In this document: piece after piece, positions 18,370-28,700 of the stretch | Layout of the letters: each line of letters begins with the position of its first letter | Position numbering within the stretch: the first letter of the stretch is position 1 | DNA from: Lachnospiraceae bacterium | Lineage (GTDB): Bacteria; Bacillota; Clostridia; Lachnospirales; Lachnospiraceae | Length of the DNA: 64,000 nt | Direction of reading: 5' to 3' | Assembly: GCA_017521605.1 (NCBI GenBank) | Contig: JAFXCD010000045.1 | Coordinates: 62,001-126,000, forward strand | Notes under the pieces: model-generated | Databases searched by the model: none | What the model was told of the DNA's origin: nothing | What the model saw: the letters and a program-made list of their open reading frames with translations, nothing else | Position numbers and translations under genes: made by a program

Positions 18370-18900
18370 ATGGTTTTGTATACAATTACAATATATTTTG
18401 ACGAAATAAGCAACAAGATGATACAGCAATATATTAATCAGATTGCCAGACAGACAGGAAATATGCATATGGTAGATAATCAAGTACCGCCACATATTAC
18501 ACTTTCAGCTTTTGACACAAAAAAGGAATCCGAAATAATTGAACTGGTTGATGATTTAAGTAAAAAAATCAACAAATTTCCATTACAATGGGTTTCAGTG
18601 GGAGCGTTTATGCCGTATGTTGTATATTTGGCACCAGTCCTGAACGAAGGACTGAATAATGCTGTGACGGAAGTTTATAAAAGTCTTTTAGAGTTGGGAG
18701 ATGTATCAGTCAGAAATTGTTACAAACCATTCCAATGGCTCCCACATACAACGTTAGCAAAGATGCTGTCACAGGATGAGATGTTGAGTGCTTTTAAAAT
18801 GCTGCATAGTCAATTTGGAGTGATTAGAGGCACTGCTACCAGATTAGCAGTGGCAAAATCAAATCCACATATGGATATTGCAGTGTTTGATCTAAAATAA
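18370..18900 (+). CDS. 2H phosphoesterase family protein (2'-5' RNA ligase-like)
   Basis: 176 residues from ATG 18370. Two H-x-T/S motifs, HIT at 42-44 and HTT at 126-128, are spaced as in the 2H superfamily, which includes 2'-5' RNA ligases and cyclic phosphodiesterases. The substrate cannot be told. The start is uncertain: AAGGAGG (18361-18367) is only two bases from ATG 18370 but eight bases from TTG 18376, so TTG may be the true start. The gene stands alone after the tsf terminator. Confidence 0.8.
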   Translation: MVLYTITIYFDEISNKMIQQYINQIARQTGNMHMVDNQVPPHITLSAFDTKKESEIIELVDDLSKKINKFPLQWVSVGAFMPYVVYLAPVLNEGLNNAVTEVYKSLLELGDVSVRNCYKPFQWLPHTTLAKMLSQDEMLSAFKMLHSQFGVIRGTATRLAVAKSNPHMDIAVFDLK

Positions 18901-18914
18901 GTAGGATAAATAGC

Positions 18915-19129
18915 ATGAATAAGATTATTATGATTACCGGTATTATTGTTTTCGCAATTATTACCGGTATATTTCATGTTAATATATTATGAAGCAGATA
19001 TAAAGATTATGAAAGAAGCAACCTATGTAGGTGTGAAGCTGAATGGAAGTATAGGAAAGCCATTCTCTTGTATTATCTTTTTGTGGTGAAATGGTTAATC
19101 AGGCAGACGATTATTTAAAACAAAAATAA
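18915..19129 (+). pseudogene. Possible remnant of a small membrane/secreted protein gene
   Basis: The 364-base gap 18901-19264 holds no intact gene over 40 codons, but three short open stretches in successive frames join into one plausible product. 18915-18992 encodes a hydrophobic N-terminus (MNKIIMITGIIVFAIITGIF). 18976-19089 continues with YYEADIKIMKEATYVGVKLN. A third frame to the stop at 19127-19129 ends with GEMVNQADDYLKQK. Two frameshifts would explain this. The alternative is random low-GC sequence. The remainder of the gap holds only the promoter of the next gene. Confidence 0.3.
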
Positions 19130-19155
19130 AAAAAATATTTATAAAAAAAGTTTTC

Positions 19156-19184
19156 TTGTCAAATGCTGGTATTTATTATATGAT
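19156..19184 (+). promoter_or_regulatory. Promoter of the Na/Pi cotransporter gene
   Basis: TTGTCA at 19156-19161, a 17-base spacer and TATGAT at 19179-19184, about 75 bases upstream of the start codon. This is a near-consensus vegetative promoter. Confidence 0.75.
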
Positions 19185-19264
19185 TATATATGTGCGAACA
19201 AACGGTAAAGAAGTGGTAAAGAAAAATATAATAAGTATATTATGATTGCACAGAGGAGAAAAAT

Positions 19265-21064
19265 ATGGAAACGATATTGATGATTATTAAGCTTCTTGGA
19301 GGTTTAGCCATGTTCCTGTATGGTATGGAGGTTATGGGAGATGGTTTAAAGCAGGGTTCGGGTACAGTTTTAAAGAATGTGCTTGGGAAATTAACACAAA
19401 ATACAGTATTAGGCGTATTGACAGGTGCAATGGTTACCGCAGTAATCCAGAGCTCAACAGCAACCATTGTATTGACTGTAGGTTTGATTGGTGCGGGAAT
19501 CCTGAATTTGAAGCAGGCAGTAAGTATTGTACTTGGAGCAAATATTGGTACCACAGTTACAGCGCAGATTATTAGGTTGATGGATATTGATTCATCAGGA
19601 AGTTCTATACTTACTTTCTTTAAGCCGGATACTTTAGCTCCAATTGCTTTAATTCTTGGTATTATTCTTGTTATGTTTATAAAAAAAGAGTCATGTAATA
19701 ACATTGGAACCATTGCATTAGGATTTGGTGTACTATTTATGGGACTTATGGGTATGACAGATGCGGTAGAACCTTTGGCAGAATCAGATACATTTGTTAA
19801 TGTATTGTCATATTTTAGTGATATGCCTCTATTGGGTATATTTACCGGTCTTGTATTGACTGTAATTATTCAGAGTTCTTCCGCTATGGTTGGTATTTTA
19901 CAGGCACTTTCCGTAACCGGTGTTATAACCTTTAATTTAGTATATCCGCTTATTATGGGTATTAATTTAGGTACTTGCGTGACAACTGCATTGGTATGTT
20001 CTATCGGTTCCTCAAAAGATGCAAAAAGAACCGGTATAGTACATATTGTATTTAATAGTGTGGGTACCATATTATTTATGATCGTGATGACCATTATTCA
20101 AAAGATGGGAGGCTTTCCGGATTTGTGGGAAAGTATTGTTGACAGCGGTGTGATTGCGAATTTCCAGACATTATTTAATTTGGTTACTGCAATTGTATTA
20201 TTACCATTTACAGGAGTGCTGGTAAAGATTGCGTGCATGATTGTAAAGGATGATGAGGTGAAAGAAGAAGTATATCCTGAGCTGGCAGGTCTTGATAGTA
20301 AGTTAATGATTGCACCTAAGTTAGCACTTGCAGAAGTGAGTAAATTAGTGGTTTTAATGGCCAATATTGCGAAGGAGAATCTTTCCTTAAGTTATGAGCA
20401 GTTCAGTAGTTATGATGTAAAAAGGACTGAAGTAATAGCAGAGAATGAGGGACGTTTAGATATCTTTACAGACAGGGCAGATAATTATTTGATTGAGTTA
20501 TCTGGTAATATTGAAACAGAAAGTGATAATCGTCTGTTGAATATGTTAATGCAGTGTTTACGTGATGTAGAGCGTATTGGCGATTATGCAACCAATTTTG
20601 ATGAAATGGCTGAGAAAATGTCCGCTTCTGAACTTACCTTTTCGGAAATGGCTTATAAAGAAATTGAGATTTTAAATGATGCTGTACAGGAAATTTTGAG
20701 ACTTACCTTAGAAGGTCTTAAGGGAGATAATGATTATGTAGTACGTCGTATCGAACCTTTAGAGGAAGTTATTGATGATATGGTACTTCTGTTAAGGAAC
20801 CGCCATACAAATCGTTTGTGTCAGGGCATTTGCTCTATTAATTCCGGCTTGATTTTTATGGATATGCTTACCTATTTTGAACGTACAGCAGACCAGTGTT
20901 CTAATATCGCATTATTATTGCTTGGTAAAAATAATGAGGAGATTATGAAGAATCATCATTTATATTTACAAGAGCTTCATAAATCCGGTAATCAGGACTA
21001 TCTTGCAGAACAGGAAAATCGTAAGGAACAATATATGACGCAATTAGAAAATATAAAGTTTTAA
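19265..21064 (+). CDS. Na/Pi-cotransporter family protein with PhoU-like domain
   Basis: 599 residues. The first ~330 residues are a membrane domain with two inverted Na/Pi repeats, each carrying the QSSTAT / QSSSAM signature (VTAVIQSSTATIVLT and VIIQSSSAMVGI). The last ~250 residues are helical and resemble PhoU, a phosphate-signalling regulator. This is the NptA/YjbB layout and suggests sodium-coupled phosphate transport. GAGGAG at 19254-19259 precedes ATG 19265. The gene is monocistronic, with its own promoter and terminator. Whether it imports or exports phosphate is not decided by the sequence. Confidence 0.93.
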   Translation: METILMIIKLLGGLAMFLYGMEVMGDGLKQGSGTVLKNVLGKLTQNTVLGVLTGAMVTAVIQSSTATIVLTVGLIGAGILNLKQAVSIVLGANIGTTVTAQIIRLMDIDSSGSSILTFFKPDTLAPIALILGIILVMFIKKESCNNIGTIALGFGVLFMGLMGMTDAVEPLAESDTFVNVLSYFSDMPLLGIFTGLVLTVIIQSSSAMVGILQALSVTGVITFNLVYPLIMGINLGTCVTTALVCSIGSSKDAKRTGIVHIVFNSVGTILFMIVMTIIQKMGGFPDLWESIVDSGVIANFQTLFNLVTAIVLLPFTGVLVKIACMIVKDDEVKEEVYPELAGLDSKLMIAPKLALAEVSKLVVLMANIAKENLSLSYEQFSSYDVKRTEVIAENEGRLDIFTDRADNYLIELSGNIETESDNRLLNMLMQCLRDVERIGDYATNFDEMAEKMSASELTFSEMAYKEIEILNDAVQEILRLTLEGLKGDNDYVVRRIEPLEEVIDDMVLLLRNRHTNRLCQGICSINSGLIFMDMLTYFERTADQCSNIALLLLGKNNEEIMKNHHLYLQELHKSGNQDYLAEQENRKEQYMTQLENIKF

Positions 21065-21068
21065 CATG

Positions 21069-21102
21069 AAAACTACCGACAGTAATCTGTTGGTAGTTTT
21101 TT
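21069..21102 (+). terminator. Rho-independent terminator after the Na/Pi gene
   Basis: A 14-bp stem (21069-21082 with 21087-21100, one G-T pair), TAAT loop and T run (TTTTTT), five bases after the stop codon. Confidence 0.9.
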
Positions 21103-21163
21103 GCTGTTAGGCAGTGAAAAGAATGTGCGAATTTAATTTAATAAAACTTTTATAGAAATAATC

Positions 21164-21191
21164 TTAGGATTTTAGAAATAGGTATTATAAT
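21164..21191 (+). promoter_or_regulatory. Probable promoter of the cardiolipin synthase gene
   Basis: TATAAT at 21186-21191 with a weak -35 (TTAGGA 21164-21169, 16-base spacer). The start point would fall near 21198, exactly at the first ATG of the next gene. This bears on the choice of start codon there. Confidence 0.5.
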
Positions 21192-21197
21192 GTAAGT

Positions 21198-22808
21198 ATG
21201 TACAAAATAGAAGAAGCGGGAGATGATTTTTTGAAAGTACAGGAAGAACATTTTGGATTACGTTTACTTAGGAGGGGACAAAGAGGAATCGTTCATGCTG
21301 TGTTTAGTCGATTTGGCATATTATTATTAATATTAATGATACAATTTTTGATTCTTTTTATTATGTTTATAAGATTTAGTGAATTTTTGCCACAGTATGC
21401 CGGACTAAATACCCTAATGTCTATAATTCTTATGTTATATCTGTTGAATAGTGAAATAAATCCCACATCTAAAATTACCTGGCTGATTATTAGTATGATA
21501 GCTCCGATAGTTGGTTTGTTGTTTTTTGTGTTTACTCAGATGGAATTTGGGCATCGACTATTAAAAATAAGATTGTACCAGATTATTAAAGATTCCAAAG
21601 AGGCTATAGAACAAGATAAAAACATTATAGATAGACTGCAGGAAGAGAATCCCAAATTAGTATCCCTGCAACGTTATTTAAATCGTTCAGGTTGTTTTCC
21701 TATATATGATGATACGAAAGTGGACTATTTTACCGGTGGCGAAGATATGTTTGAGATGCTTATAAAGGCGTTGAAAGGTGCACGACACTATATATTTCTG
21801 GAGTATTTTATTATCGATGAAGGATATATGTGGGGAAAGGTTTTAGAAATTTTGAAAACTAAAGTTGAGGAGGGGGTCGAAGTTAAGGTAATGTATGATG
21901 GAACCTGTGAATTCGCATTATTACCTCATGATTATCCCAAGAGACTAAAAAGACTCGGTATACAATGTAAGGCATTTGCACCTGTCTCTCCTTTTGTATC
22001 CACACATTATAACTATCGTGACCATAGAAAGATTTTGGTGATTGACGGACATATTGCCTTTACAGGTGGAATAAATATGGCAGACGAATATATCAATAAA
22101 ATAAACAAATATGGCCACTGGAAAGATACTGGTATTATGCTTAGGGGAGAAGCTGTAAAAAGTTTCGCACTACTGTTTTTACAAATGTGGAATGTAGATG
22201 AAAAGAATGCTGAATATAATAAGTATTTGAAAGAATCTATAGAAATGAATGAAGAGAAAGCTGGTTATGTGTTGCCATATGGTGACTGGCCACTGGATGA
22301 TGATAAGGTTGGAGAATGTGTATATATAGATATACTAAATCATGCAGATAAATATGTACATATTATGTCACCTTATCTTATATTGGACAGTGAGATGGAG
22401 TATGCTATAAAATATGCTGCTAAAAGAGGGGTAGATGTAAAACTCATACTTCCCGGCATTCCGGATAAGAAGGCAGCATATGCCTTGGCTAAAACACATT
22501 ATAAAAGCATGCTAAATGCAGGAGTAGAAATCTATGAGTATACCCCCGGTTTTGTACATGCAAAAGTATTTGTGTCAGATGATTGTAAAGGAACAGTGGG
22601 AACGATTAATCTGGATTATCGTAGTCTGTATCATCATTTTGAATGTGGTGCATATTTATATGAGGTACCATGTATTAATGAGATAGAGAAGGATTTTCAA
22701 GAAACTTTAAAACAATGTCGCAAAATTTGTATGTTGGATGTAAAAAAGGAAAAATTATACTATAAAATATTAGGAGCACTAATGAAAGTGGTAGCGCCCC
22801 TAATGTAA
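21198..22808 (+). CDS. cls: Cardiolipin synthase (phospholipase D family)
   Basis: 536 residues. Two or three N-terminal membrane helices (about 30-110) are followed by two PLD domains with HKD motifs: H276-x-K278 in HRKILVIDG and H454-x-K456 in HAKVFVSD. The enzyme condenses two phosphatidylglycerols to cardiolipin at the membrane. Start choice is uncertain. ATG 21198 has no ribosome site and coincides with the predicted transcription start, whereas TTG 21231 has GCGGGAGA at 21215-21222. The conserved region begins after both. The 3' end faces the methyltransferase gene three bases away. Confidence 0.93.
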   Translation: MYKIEEAGDDFLKVQEEHFGLRLLRRGQRGIVHAVFSRFGILLLILMIQFLILFIMFIRFSEFLPQYAGLNTLMSIILMLYLLNSEINPTSKITWLIISMIAPIVGLLFFVFTQMEFGHRLLKIRLYQIIKDSKEAIEQDKNIIDRLQEENPKLVSLQRYLNRSGCFPIYDDTKVDYFTGGEDMFEMLIKALKGARHYIFLEYFIIDEGYMWGKVLEILKTKVEEGVEVKVMYDGTCEFALLPHDYPKRLKRLGIQCKAFAPVSPFVSTHYNYRDHRKILVIDGHIAFTGGINMADEYINKINKYGHWKDTGIMLRGEAVKSFALLFLQMWNVDEKNAEYNKYLKESIEMNEEKAGYVLPYGDWPLDDDKVGECVYIDILNHADKYVHIMSPYLILDSEMEYAIKYAAKRGVDVKLILPGIPDKKAAYALAKTHYKSMLNAGVEIYEYTPGFVHAKVFVSDDCKGTVGTINLDYRSLYHHFECGAYLYEVPCINEIEKDFQETLKQCRKICMLDVKKEKLYYKILGALMKVVAPLM

Positions 22809-22811
22809 TTA

Positions 22812-23594
22812 TTATTCTTTTTGCAGTATATCCAGCGTGTGTGCTCCTGCACCAATTAAATCCTGTCGTTCACAAGTGGATAAATGGTATTCGATGAAGC
22901 ATTTAAATTCTACATCAGTTAATTGATTTAAGAACGGGCGGATGTAATTTGCAGGGCCATCCGGTGAGATGATTTGTAACCGTTTAAGTGAACAGGCTTC
23001 ATTCAGTGCATTAATGTCCTCTATACGTACATAATCATATAGGTTCTCCTTGGTTGAAATTGTGTGATAATCTTCTGTAAAGCGGTTTTGCTCCATGCAT
23101 TCCAGAATATGTCGTTCCTTGAAGGCGTAGGTTAATACACTATATTCGTTCATGCAATATGCTACTAATATGATACCACCGGGTTTGGTAACCCGCTTGG
23201 CTTCTGAGAGGGCTTTTTCTTTGTCACCAGAACCAAACAAATGATACATGGGTCCAAAGAGCAGTGTCATGTTAAAGGTATTATCGGGTAGCTTCTTAAG
23301 GTTTAAAGCATTACCCAGCATGGCCTTAACGGAGCTGTTTTTCTTTTTTAGGATACCCAGATTGTATTTAACCAGTTCCACAGCAGTAACATCATATCCT
23401 TCGTTTGCAAGTGCTACACTATAACGCCCCGTTCCGGCACCGATATCCAGTATTTTATAGTCGTTTGTAGGGATTTTTTGATTAATATATTTATGTATAT
23501 ACTTCATGGAGGTAATAAACTCTACCTGTCCATGTCTGGAATCCAATCGTTTTTCTTCATTAAATTTATTATAGTATTCCTCTAATTCTGTCAT
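22812..23594 (-). CDS. Class I SAM-dependent methyltransferase
   Basis: 260 residues on the minus strand. SAM-binding motif I is LDIGAGTG at 49-56, followed by VTAVELVKYN (motif II region, acidic E after strand 2), NMTLLFGPMYHLF (motif IV region) and a KPGGIILVAY strand. This is the common Methyltransf_11/25 fold. The small-molecule substrate is unknown. GGAG lies upstream of its ATG on the minus strand. It is convergent with cls and divergent from the acyltransferase gene, so it is probably transcribed alone. Confidence 0.88.
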   Translation of the reverse strand: MTELEEYYNKFNEEKRLDSRHGQVEFITSMKYIHKYINQKIPTNDYKILDIGAGTGRYSVALANEGYDVTAVELVKYNLGILKKKNSSVKAMLGNALNLKKLPDNTFNMTLLFGPMYHLFGSGDKEKALSEAKRVTKPGGIILVAYCMNEYSVLTYAFKERHILECMEQNRFTEDYHTISTKENLYDYVRIEDINALNEACSLKRLQIISPDGPANYIRPFLNQLTDVEFKCFIEYHLSTCERQDLIGAGAHTLDILQKE

Positions 23595-23646
23595 AGCCCG
23601 GCTCCATATATTTGATTATTACATTTAGTTTACAGTAAATTGCTAT

Positions 23647-23679
23647 CCCTTGCAAGGGGCTAATTTGGTGTGTTATAAT
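23647..23679 (+). promoter_or_regulatory. Promoter with palindrome upstream of the acyltransferase operon
   Basis: TTGCAA at 23650-23655, an 18-base spacer and TATAAT at 23674-23679 with an extended -10 TG (23671-23672). The -35 box is centred in a perfect 12-bp palindrome, CCCTTGCAAGGG (23647-23658), which could be an operator. Confidence 0.65.
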
Positions 23680-23737
23680 ATCATGGATTGTGCATAGTGG
23701 AATTTATGAGATATGTAGATAGAAAAGGAGAAATCGT

Positions 23738-24997
23738 ATGGTGATTACGAAGGATAGGGTAAAAAGATTTAATTTTGCCAAGAAGCCGAAACGACCGGGA
23801 TTTTTATTGAATGTGGCTAAGGAAATTATCAGTAAGCCGGATTTAAAGAAAAGAGGATTTAAACTGACAAAAACGGATATGGAAACCATACAGGGACCTT
23901 ATTTATTATTGGTTACACATTCTTCCATGGTTGATTTTAATATTATGCTGGTTGCTACGGAACCCAATATGGTAAATAATGTTATGACGCTGGAAGGTTT
24001 TAAGGATTATACGGAGCCTCTGATGCGACATTTAGGAGTATTGGGAACACGTAAGTTTATTCAGGATATTCATCTGGTGAAAAATATAAAGTATTGCATT
24101 GAAGAGCTGGGAACCACCTTTGCCTTGTATCCGGAAGCAAGATATTCTCTGGATGGTTGTACTTCCTATTTGCCGGATTCTTTGGGGAAGATGATTAAAA
24201 TACTGAAGGTTCCGGTGGCAGTACTTCAGATTCATGGTAATTTTGTGACCTGCCCACAATGGAATAAGATAAATAAAAAGACCTATGTGGAGGCAGAACT
24301 GAAAAAAATACTAAGTGGTAATGATGTGAAAGAAATGTCCTATCAGGAAATAAACCGGATAGTAAATGATAATTTCCAATATGATGATTTTAAGTGGCAG
24401 TATGAAAAGCAGATTAAAATAGAACATCCACAAAGAGCGAATGGTCTCCATAGCCTTTTGTATAAATGTGCCTCCTGCAAAGAAGAAGGTCGGATGCATT
24501 CAGAAGGAACAAAGCTTTGGTGCGAAGCATGTAGAAAAGAATGGGAAATGGATGAGTACGGACGCTTAAAAGCTGTAGAAGGGGAAACAGAATTCCCCCA
24601 CATTCCGGATTGGAGTAATTGGGAAAGAGAATGTGTACGTAAAGAAATTCTGGACGGTACGTATTATTTTGAGGATACAGTAAGAGTGGAAACACTTCCC
24701 GGTTCCACCAGATTTTATAAACAAGGTGAGGGTAAATTCATTCAAACGATTACGGAAACCAGATTGGAATGTAATTACTATGGAGAACCTTATACCTTAG
24801 TAAAAAATGCAAAGAGTCTGGAAAGTATGCATATTGAATATGATTATCATAAGCATGGGGATTGTATTGATATTTCCATACCTGATGACAGCTTTTGGTG
24901 TTATATGAGTAAAAGAGATGTGATTACTAAGCTTTCCTTTGCTACAGAAGAAATACATAAGCTGGCAATGGAAAAGACAGATAAGCAGGAGGAATAA
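23738..24997 (+). CDS. PlsC-like acyltransferase with zinc ribbon
   Basis: 419 residues. The N-terminal domain has the acyltransferase motifs HSSMVD (H61, D66) and PEARYS (E133), so it probably transfers an acyl group to a glycerophospholipid or related acceptor. A zinc ribbon follows (C244, C247, C262, C265), then a ~150-residue domain rich in aromatic residues that I do not recognise. No membrane segment is obvious. AAAGGAG at 23725-23731 precedes ATG 23738. The ABC ATPase gene begins one base after its stop, so the two are co-transcribed. Confidence 0.85.
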   Translation: MVITKDRVKRFNFAKKPKRPGFLLNVAKEIISKPDLKKRGFKLTKTDMETIQGPYLLLVTHSSMVDFNIMLVATEPNMVNNVMTLEGFKDYTEPLMRHLGVLGTRKFIQDIHLVKNIKYCIEELGTTFALYPEARYSLDGCTSYLPDSLGKMIKILKVPVAVLQIHGNFVTCPQWNKINKKTYVEAELKKILSGNDVKEMSYQEINRIVNDNFQYDDFKWQYEKQIKIEHPQRANGLHSLLYKCASCKEEGRMHSEGTKLWCEACRKEWEMDEYGRLKAVEGETEFPHIPDWSNWERECVRKEILDGTYYFEDTVRVETLPGSTRFYKQGEGKFIQTITETRLECNYYGEPYTLVKNAKSLESMHIEYDYHKHGDCIDISIPDDSFWCYMSKRDVITKLSFATEEIHKLAMEKTDKQEE

Positions 24998-24998
24998 A

Positions 24999-25703
24999 AT
25001 GGAAGGTTTTGTAACCTTTGAGAACGTAAGTAAAGTATATCAATCGGGTGAATTGCAGATACCGGCATTACATGATGTGAATTTTACTGTTGATGAGGGC
25101 GAGTTTTGCGTGATTGTAGGTGCTTCGGGTGCAGGAAAAACCACGATATTAAATATATTAGGTGGCATGGATACTTTAACAGACGGAGTTGTATATCTGG
25201 ATGGAAAAAGGGTATCTTCCTACAACGATAAACAATTGACAACTTACAGACGTTTTGATGTAGGATTTGTTTTTCAATTTTATAATCTAGTGCAGAATCT
25301 GACAGCTTTGGAAAATGTAGAATTGGCAGCCCAGATTTGTAAGGAGCCCTTGGATGCAGCTACCGTACTACGTGAAGTGGGCCTGGGAGAGCGCATGGCG
25401 AATTTTCCTGCACAGCTTTCCGGTGGTGAACAGCAACGAGTTGCCATAGCAAGAGCATTGGCCAAGAATCCTAAGCTTCTTTTGTGTGATGAGCCTACCG
25501 GAGCTTTGGATTATAATACAGGCAAAGCAGTATTAAAGCTATTGCAGGATACTTGCCGAAAGAAAGGAAAAACAGTAATTGTAATCACCCATAATCAGGC
25601 TATTACAGCTATGGCTGACAGAGTGATTACTGTAAAAAACGGTACCATCCAAAGCATTGTTAAAAATGAACAGGTGATAGATATTGACTTAATTGAATGG
25701 TAG
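24999..25703 (+). CDS. ABC transporter ATP-binding protein, LolD/MacB type
   Basis: 234 residues. Walker A is GASGAGKT at 41-48, the signature LSGGEQQ at 140-146 and Walker B LLLCDEP at 160-166, with the family-typical EPTGALD. This subgroup powers FtsX-type permeases that move lipids, peptides or transmit force rather than translocating a substrate through a channel. ATG 24999 is chosen over an upstream in-frame start inside the acyltransferase gene because AGGAGGA at 24987-24993 precedes it. Its partner permease follows 19 bases downstream. Confidence 0.94.
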   Translation: MEGFVTFENVSKVYQSGELQIPALHDVNFTVDEGEFCVIVGASGAGKTTILNILGGMDTLTDGVVYLDGKRVSSYNDKQLTTYRRFDVGFVFQFYNLVQNLTALENVELAAQICKEPLDAATVLREVGLGERMANFPAQLSGGEQQRVAIARALAKNPKLLLCDEPTGALDYNTGKAVLKLLQDTCRKKGKTVIVITHNQAITAMADRVITVKNGTIQSIVKNEQVIDIDLIEW

Positions 25704-25722
25704 TACATTTGGGAGTTGTTTT

Positions 25723-28700
25723 ATGAAGTCGATGATGAATAAATCCACTTTGCAGGAAATAAAGCAAAGCTTAGGAAGATATCTGGCCATCCTTGCAATT
25801 GTGGCATTGGGTGTAGGCTTTTTTGCAGGTATAAAAGAAACGAAACCAGCTATGGTTGAAACAGCAGACAGGTATCTGAAGGAAAAGAATTTTTATGATT
25901 ATAGATTGGTCAGTACTTTAGGTTTTGATCAAAAAATAATAGATGAAATCAGTGAAAGAGATGATGTGAGTGTGGTGCAAGGGGCTTATACCTTTGATAT
26001 TCTTTGTCAGAGTGCAGGGGATGGGAATGTACAGGTAGTGAAAGCGCATAGTATCACAAAGGATATTAATGAATTAGAAGTTTTACATGGAAGATTACCC
26101 TCCCAGCCTAATGAATGTGTTGTGGATTCTTCTATGTATTCACACAAATATATAGGTAAGAAGATACGATTGTCTGACAGCAATACAAAAGAGGATTTGG
26201 AACATTTCAGCTATACAGAATATAAAATAGTAGGTGTTGTAGAATCGCCCTTATATATTCAGTTTGAAAGAGGTAATTCTGCTTTGGGAAATGGCAAGGT
26301 AAGCGGATTTGTATATCTGCTTCCTGAAGGATTTCAAAGTGATGCATTTACAGAAGTCTATGTGAAATTGACAGAAAGCTTTTATCTGTATGATGATGCA
26401 TATGATGACTATATAGAAAAGAAGGAACCGGAATGGGAAAGCTATCTTGAAAATCTTGGATTGCTTAGATACAGGAATATTCTTTTGAATGGTGCTGAAA
26501 AGTTGGCAGATGCAGAAAAAGAACTGAAAGAAGGGAAGGAAGAAGGGGAAAAGGAGCTTGCAGACGCCAAACAAATGCTAGATGAGGCAGCTTTGGAAAT
26601 AGAAGATGGTAAGACACAGCTTGCTGATGCCAAGAAGGAAATTGCTAAAGGTTATGAAAAGATTGAAAATGAAGAGAAAAAGCTGGAGAATGCTTTAATA
26701 ACAATTGCGAAGAATGAAAAACTTTTATTAGAAAAGGAAACAGAACTTGAAAAGGGTATAAAGCAATGGGAGGATGGAAAAACAGAGCTTGAAAAAGGAA
26801 GAACAGAATTAGAGCAGGGCGAAAAAATACTTGCTGACCAAGAAAGTCAATTGCTTGTGGGGCAACAACAGCTGGCAGAAAAGGAAGCAGAGTTGATAGC
26901 CGGTGAAGAGCAGTTTACTATCATGGAAAAATTACTAAAGGATTCATTGGTAGAGATTGAGAAACAGGAAGAACAGCTGAATAAACAGGAACAGGATTGG
27001 ATGAATTCCATAGGTGTTGTGCCGGATTATGTTGAAGTAGAAATTGCTTCACAAAGGGAATTTTTGATACGATCCAAAGATACGATTTTATCAAGTCAGG
27101 CTGAATTGGAAAAGAATCGAGTACAACTGGTGGACGGACGTATACAATTGGAATCAGCTAAATCACAAATGGTAAGTGGTAAGCAACAAATAGATGGAGC
27201 CAAGCAAGAGATTGTAAATGGTAAAACCGAGCTGGAATCAGGTGAAAAGGAATTAGCAACTTCATGGGAAACTATAAAGGATGGCAGAAAGCAGATCAGT
27301 GAAGGTCGCAAGGAACTGGTAAAAGCAAGAAATGATATTGAAGAAGGAAAACGACAAATACAGGATGCCAAAGAGGAATTGGCAGATGCAGAAACTCAGC
27401 TGATTGAGAAGGAAAAAGAATTGGTTGAGGGAGAAGAAGAATATGTAGAAGGACTTGCAGAATACAATGATGGTCTTGCGGAATTTGAAAAGGAAATCGC
27501 AGATGCAGAAACAGAAATAGCAAATGCCAAGAAGGAACTGCAGGAATTGGAACTGCCGGAGAATTATCTTCTTGGCAGAGATACCAATGTGGGATATATG
27601 ATGTTTCAAAGTGACAGCAATATTGTAGAAAAAGTATCCACAGTGCTTCCTATCTTTTTCTTCTTAGTGGCAGCATTGGTATGTATGACTACCATGAGTC
27701 GTATGATTGAAGAGCAGAGAACGCAGATTGGTACATTAAAAGCCTTAGGTTATGGAAAAGGTGCTATCATGGGAAAATACATGTTTTATAGTGGTAGCGC
27801 GGCTTTTATTGGATGTGTGAGTGGCTATTTAGTTGGAATAGTGCTTTTTCCTTTTGTTATCTGGATGTGCTATGGATTAATGTATGATATGGGTAGTATC
27901 TGTTTTGTATTTGATTGGAAGCTGGCAATTCTGTCCTTGGCAGTTTCTTTATTATGCTCTGTGGGTACTACCTGGTATTCCTGTCATAAGGAATTAAATG
28001 AGGTGGCAGCACAGCTGATGAGACCTAAGACTCCTCAGGCGGGTAAAAGAATTTTGCTGGAACACATTCCTTTTATTTGGAATCACTTGAAATTTTTACA
28101 GAAGGTTTCCATTCGTAATGTATTCCGCTATAAAAAACGCTTCTTCATGATGGTGCTGGGTATCAGTGGCTGTGCTGCATTAGTATTAGCAGCTTTCGGT
28201 ATTAAGGATTCCATTGCAGATGTTATGACGATGCAATATGAAGAAATACAGATTTATGATATGAGTATTATGCTTCAGGAAGGTTACAATGATACTCAGA
28301 AAAAACAGTTCGAAAACGTATTGGGTACACAAAAGGAAGGACTTTTGCCTGTATGGGAAGGGTCTATGGATATTACAGGAACAGAAGGAACAAAAGCGAT
28401 TACCGTAATAAGTGCAAAGCAAATGGAGCAAATAAATACATTTGTGGATATGCATACATTGGATGGGGAAAGAATTCAGCCTCCGGCTTTCGGGGAAGCA
28501 GTGATTTCTCATAAAATTGCTGAGAATTTAGGAATACAGATTGGAGATATTGTAGAGCTAAAGGATGAGGATTTTAAGACGATTCAGGTGAAAATCAGTG
28601 GTATTATGCAAAATTTTGTATTCAATTACCTGTATCTTCACCCGGATACCTATGAAAAATATATGGGAAATGCACCGGAGTATAATAATATGTATTTAAA

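Noticed and set aside
26480-27560. Apparent internal repeats in the FtsX permease gene
   Set aside because: The repetition is at protein level (coiled-coil heptads). The DNA units differ too much to be a tandem repeat or a CRISPR-like array.
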